A stretch of 57,483 bases of DNA from Candidatus Omnitrophota bacterium (GTDB lineage Bacteria > Omnitrophota > Gorgyraeia > Duberdicusellales > 4484-171): positions 1-57,483 of the forward strand of contig JAMXCX010000004.1 of the NCBI GenBank assembly GCA_024542985.1. Reading direction: 5' to 3'. Below, piece after piece: positions 54,936-57,483 of the stretch (positions within the stretch are counted from its first letter, which is position 1; each line of letters starts with the position of its first letter). Both the position numbers and the translations under genes were made by a program. The notes under the pieces were generated by a model. It ran no database searches. It worked only from the letters and a program-made list of their open reading frames with translations, and was not told where the DNA came from.

Positions 54936-55053
54936 ATTGCTTCCTTAATATTTCTACTGCTTCGATGCGTTCTTTGGGAGATTTTGAAAGCCAATAGGCT
55001 AGATCATCTCCCTTCTCTTTCAAGCTCAATTTTTTTATAACTTTTTTTATCAT
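54880..55053 (-). CDS. Small 57-aa protein overlapping the nucleotidyltransferase gene (not in the ORF track)
   Basis: Hand translation MIKKVIKKLSLKEKGDDLAYWLSKSPKERIEAVEILRKQFDGTTKRFQRIIKVIQQT; 56-bp overlap in another frame. Confidence 0.75.
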   Translation of the reverse strand: MIKKVIKKLSLKEKGDDLAYWLSKSPKERIEAVEILRKQFDGTTKRFQRIIKVIQQT

Positions 55054-55098
55054 AATATTATTATATCAAATATACCTAACTTTTCTATTTTATTTTCT

Positions 55099-55169
55099 AT
55101 CTAACATAAAAATCAACTGCCAAGACCACGCGAAGCGCAGGATTGGTCAGCTGGATTGCCTTGTTATGC
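55099..55169 (-). repeat. attC-like site B
   Basis: GCATAAC-aaggc-AATCcAgCTgaCCAAtcctgCGCttcGCGtggtcTTGGcAGtTGATT-tttat-GTTAGAT. Confidence 0.88.
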
Positions 55170-55179
55170 ATTAAACTTT

Positions 55180-55899
55180 TTATTCTTTCATCAATTTGAT
55201 TACCCTATAGCCTTGACTGCCTTGTAATTCTGTTGGAGCAAATTCGTCGCCTTCTGCGGTGATGAGAGTAACTTGTGACTCATCATATCCGTGTGCCAAT
55301 AAAAGTTTACTGAACTTTTCCTCATTTTGAATTGGAGGAGCCACCATAAGAAGTGAATCAAATTCGTTCGTATTTTTTTCTATAGCGCGTATCAAAACAT
55401 TGGCACCAGCATACATAGAGAAGCCCATTATCTGTGAGTCAGGGTAGGAAGATTTAAAATGCTTCGCAACTCTTACAACGTAATTACTCGCATTTTCGTA
55501 TAACTGTAAGACATCCTCTGGATAACTGTTTTCCTTTGCCCATTGATAAATATCGCCATGATATCTTAAGGCTACCTCAAGAAGAATTTTGTCATTTTTT
55601 AGAAATATCGTATCAAGCAATTTAATGCCTGGCTCATTTAAATTATCATCTGGATACGAAGGAAAGTGCGTGATTTGAAACACATGAGCATTCCCAAATT
55701 GTTCATTAAGAGCGAACTCAATATGCTGATCTACACGTTGCAGTTCAGCAAATTCTTCCGCCGTGAACCCGTGGATTTCGTCCAACCTAGTAATGCCAGT
55801 TATATGAATAATTAAGACTTTTCTGTTTTCACAATGGCCATTTGAAACAAAGAGAAAACTGATTAGGCATAAAAACACAAAGAACAATTTCTTTTTCAT
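55180..55899 (-). CDS. Exported alpha/beta-hydrolase-like protein (cassette gene)
   Basis: Signal peptide MKKKLFFVFLCLISFLFVSNGHC; GFSMYAG nucleophile-elbow-like; start after GGGAG (track start 55953 is upstream). Confidence 0.7.
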   Translation of the reverse strand: MKKKLFFVFLCLISFLFVSNGHCENRKVLIIHITGITRLDEIHGFTAEEFAELQRVDQHIEFALNEQFGNAHVFQITHFPSYPDDNLNEPGIKLLDTIFLKNDKILLEVALRYHGDIYQWAKENSYPEDVLQLYENASNYVVRVAKHFKSSYPDSQIMGFSMYAGANVLIRAIEKNTNEFDSLLMVAPPIQNEEKFSKLLLAHGYDESQVTLITAEGDEFAPTELQGSQGYRVIKLMKE

Positions 55900-55942
55900 T
55901 ATTACTCCCTTCGTTTTCGCAGATATTTTCAGTTTTATATCT

Positions 55943-55991
55943 GCATAACACAAAAATCAGCGGCGCGTTAGCGTCCGCTGGATTGTTAGAC
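55943..55991 (-). repeat. attC-like site C
   Basis: GTCTAAC-AATCcAGCGGaCGC-taac-GCGcCGCTGATT-tttgt-GTTATGC. Confidence 0.88.
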
Positions 55992-56013
55992 ATGAGAATA
56001 TTGTAATAATTTT

Positions 56014-56706
56014 TTATGCGTCTCTTTGTGACTTTTGCAAAATGACTAGATTACCCGGATTCGCCCATAACTCGAAGCGTCTTAGGGCATAATATGCTGC
56101 TCGTCTACTCCCGGCAAAGCCTGAATTCGCTGTATCATGCAAAGCAAGTAGTCCTCCTGTAATAAGCTTTTGGCTCCATGCATCAATATCAAAACTAACG
56201 TTAGCATAGTCGTGAAGCACATCAATAAACACAAAACTGATTGATCCAAATGGCCAATTCCGCCATGCATCGCCAGAAGTTTTTTTCAGATGCGACACAT
56301 TGTTGCAATCGACGACATTATTTCTAAAAATTTTGCAGGTTTCTTCTGTGGCACCATAACCGAAATAAGGATCTACAGCTATTACCTTTCGATTAGTAGA
56401 TTGGGCCAAACATCTTGTAGTTTCACCTTTATATGAGCCCACCTCGACTACTACTGCGTTACCCATGTGCTCGGTATGTTTCAATGCTGCAATTAAGTAT
56501 TGCATTAATTTTGGTGACACAGCTGTTTGACGTTGATCAAATTCAGGTGGCGAAGCTAACCCAATTAATTCTTTGGAAGGAATATTATAACGCTTGAAAT
56601 TCAAACGCGCCCATTTATCATCAAATCTTGACTTGGCAACAAAAAGAACTCTTAAGGGGTACCACCTGTAATATTTTTTTTTGATACTGAATGGGTCAAT
56701 TACCAT
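56014..56706 (-). CDS. Class I SAM-dependent methyltransferase (cassette gene)
   Basis: VVEVGSYKGETTRCLAQS...VIAVDPYFG...FVFIDVLHDYANVSFDIDAWSQKLITGGLLALHD. Confidence 0.82.
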   Translation of the reverse strand: MVIDPFSIKKKYYRWYPLRVLFVAKSRFDDKWARLNFKRYNIPSKELIGLASPPEFDQRQTAVSPKLMQYLIAALKHTEHMGNAVVVEVGSYKGETTRCLAQSTNRKVIAVDPYFGYGATEETCKIFRNNVVDCNNVSHLKKTSGDAWRNWPFGSISFVFIDVLHDYANVSFDIDAWSQKLITGGLLALHDTANSGFAGSRRAAYYALRRFELWANPGNLVILQKSQRDA

Positions 56707-56731
56707 AATTAAATTTCAATTATTTTTTTAT

Positions 56732-56797
56732 TTCTAACACCCGAAATCACCGGCTGGAAAGCGCAGCTTTACAGTCCGCTGGATTGGTTTGTTATAC
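56732..56797 (-). repeat. attC-like site D
   Basis: GTATAAC-aaacc-AATCcAgCGgaCTGtaAAGCtgcGCTTtcCAGcCGgTGATT-tcgggt-GTTAGAA. Confidence 0.88.
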
Positions 56798-56803
56798 GGA
56801 ATT

Positions 56804-57238
56804 TTATTTCCAAAACTGCCAAATTTTTATACCGGGTATATTTTGTGATTCATTTATTTGTTTTGTTGTTTGATATTTAAAATCGGCAATAACGTTACCT
56901 ATTGTAGGGGCGCGGTTTCCGCGCCCGTTAATTTTATCATTATTGTTATTATTATCCGGGCGGGGTGACCCCGCCCCTACAATATTTATTATTCCATGGA
57001 TATGGTTTGGCATTATTCTATATTCGTCCATGGATATATTATTATATTTTTTAAACATTGCCTGCCACCAGGAATTAACCATAATTCCGGCATCATTTAA
57101 CGCCATTTGATTATTTTCAATGGCACCGAAAATCTCTGTGCGGTTTTGGATGCAAATGGTTACAAAATATTGACCGGGTTTTGAATAGTCATGCTGGGGT
57201 ATACGGTTAGTATTACGGCGGGTGGATAATTTGGGCAT
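56804..57238 (-). pseudogene. IS200-like/REP-associated tyrosine transposase (Y1/RAYT), truncated at the 3' end
   Basis: HDYSKPGQYFVTICIQNRTEIFG, YRIMPNHIHGIINI; expected C-terminal region after KIWQ is missing. Confidence 0.85.
56901..56983. repeat. Inverted pair of GC-rich REP-like palindromes inside the transposase ORF
   Basis: ATTGTAGGGGCGCGGTTTCCGCGCCC ... GGGCGGGGTGACCCCGCCCCTACAAT. Confidence 0.85.
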
Positions 57239-57406
57239 TAATTTTGTTTCTAATTTTTATTATTTTTTCACCTAGCAATTAATAGACAGAATCCGTATTT
57301 TGCCAGAATTTATTAAATTCTTCGGTTTATTATAACACATCTCCAAAAAATCATCTAATAACAAAATTCTTGAATTATAGCCTGATATATTTATAATAAC
57401 CGCATA

Positions 57407-57483
57407 ATGAAAAATCCCTTTTTCAGTGTAATTATTCCTACTTACAACCGGCAAAAATTTTTAAAGATTGCTGTACAATCAGT
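57407..57483 (+). CDS. Family 2 glycosyltransferase (partial, runs off the right edge)
   Basis: MKNPFFSVIIPTYNRQKFLKIAVQS. Confidence 0.85.
   Translation, partial: MKNPFFSVIIPTYNRQKFLKIAVQS

Larger units (their letters stand above)
54423..56797 (-). mobile_element. Integron-type gene cassette array / CALIN (four attC-like sites, three complete cassettes; no integrase in the window)
   Basis: Four hairpin sites sharing AATCcA...TGATT stems with extrahelical bases and R''/R' boxes, each immediately 3' of a same-strand gene. Confidence 0.85.

Noticed and set aside
57239-57406. Possible attI or integrase promoter upstream of the first cassette
   Set aside because: No GTTRRRY/RYYYAAC pair or integrase coding sequence seen; the flank is AT-rich and leads into a plus-strand glycosyltransferase.

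Overview
The window looks like a bacterial chromosome segment from a Gram-negative, LPS-type organism. Gene content is reminiscent of Candidatus Omnitrophota, but that taxonomy is inference. Bases 1-54.4 kb are mostly conserved housekeeping genes on the minus strand: rpoC(partial)-rpoB-rplL-rplJ-rplA-rplK-nusG-secE, tRNA-Trp, rpmG, tRNA-Thr, ligA, fmt, a priA-like gene, mtaB, rsmE, exbBD, uvrA, panC, folK, nadE, lgt, dtd, queH, rpe, hppA, purA, serA, clpP, tig, lptB, an lptC/lptA-like gene, kdsC/D/A/B, an rfaE1-type kinase and hemW. The accessory part is the right end (54.4-57.2 kb). There I read four attC-like recombination sites on the minus strand, each an imperfect hairpin with extrahelical bases and R''/R' boxes. 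They are interleaved with three compact gene cassettes: a nucleotidyltransferase with an overlapping small ORF, a secreted alpha/beta-hydrolase-like protein, and a SAM methyltransferase. A 3'-truncated IS200/RAYT-like transposase containing its own palindromes abuts the array. No integrase is visible in the window, so this is either an integrase-less attC cluster (CALIN) or the distal part of an integron. Other notable items: a 23-bp inverted-repeat element between rplJ and rplL that reads as an open frame, a PriA-like protein whose helicase motifs all look degenerate, and a trigger factor lacking the PPIase domain.
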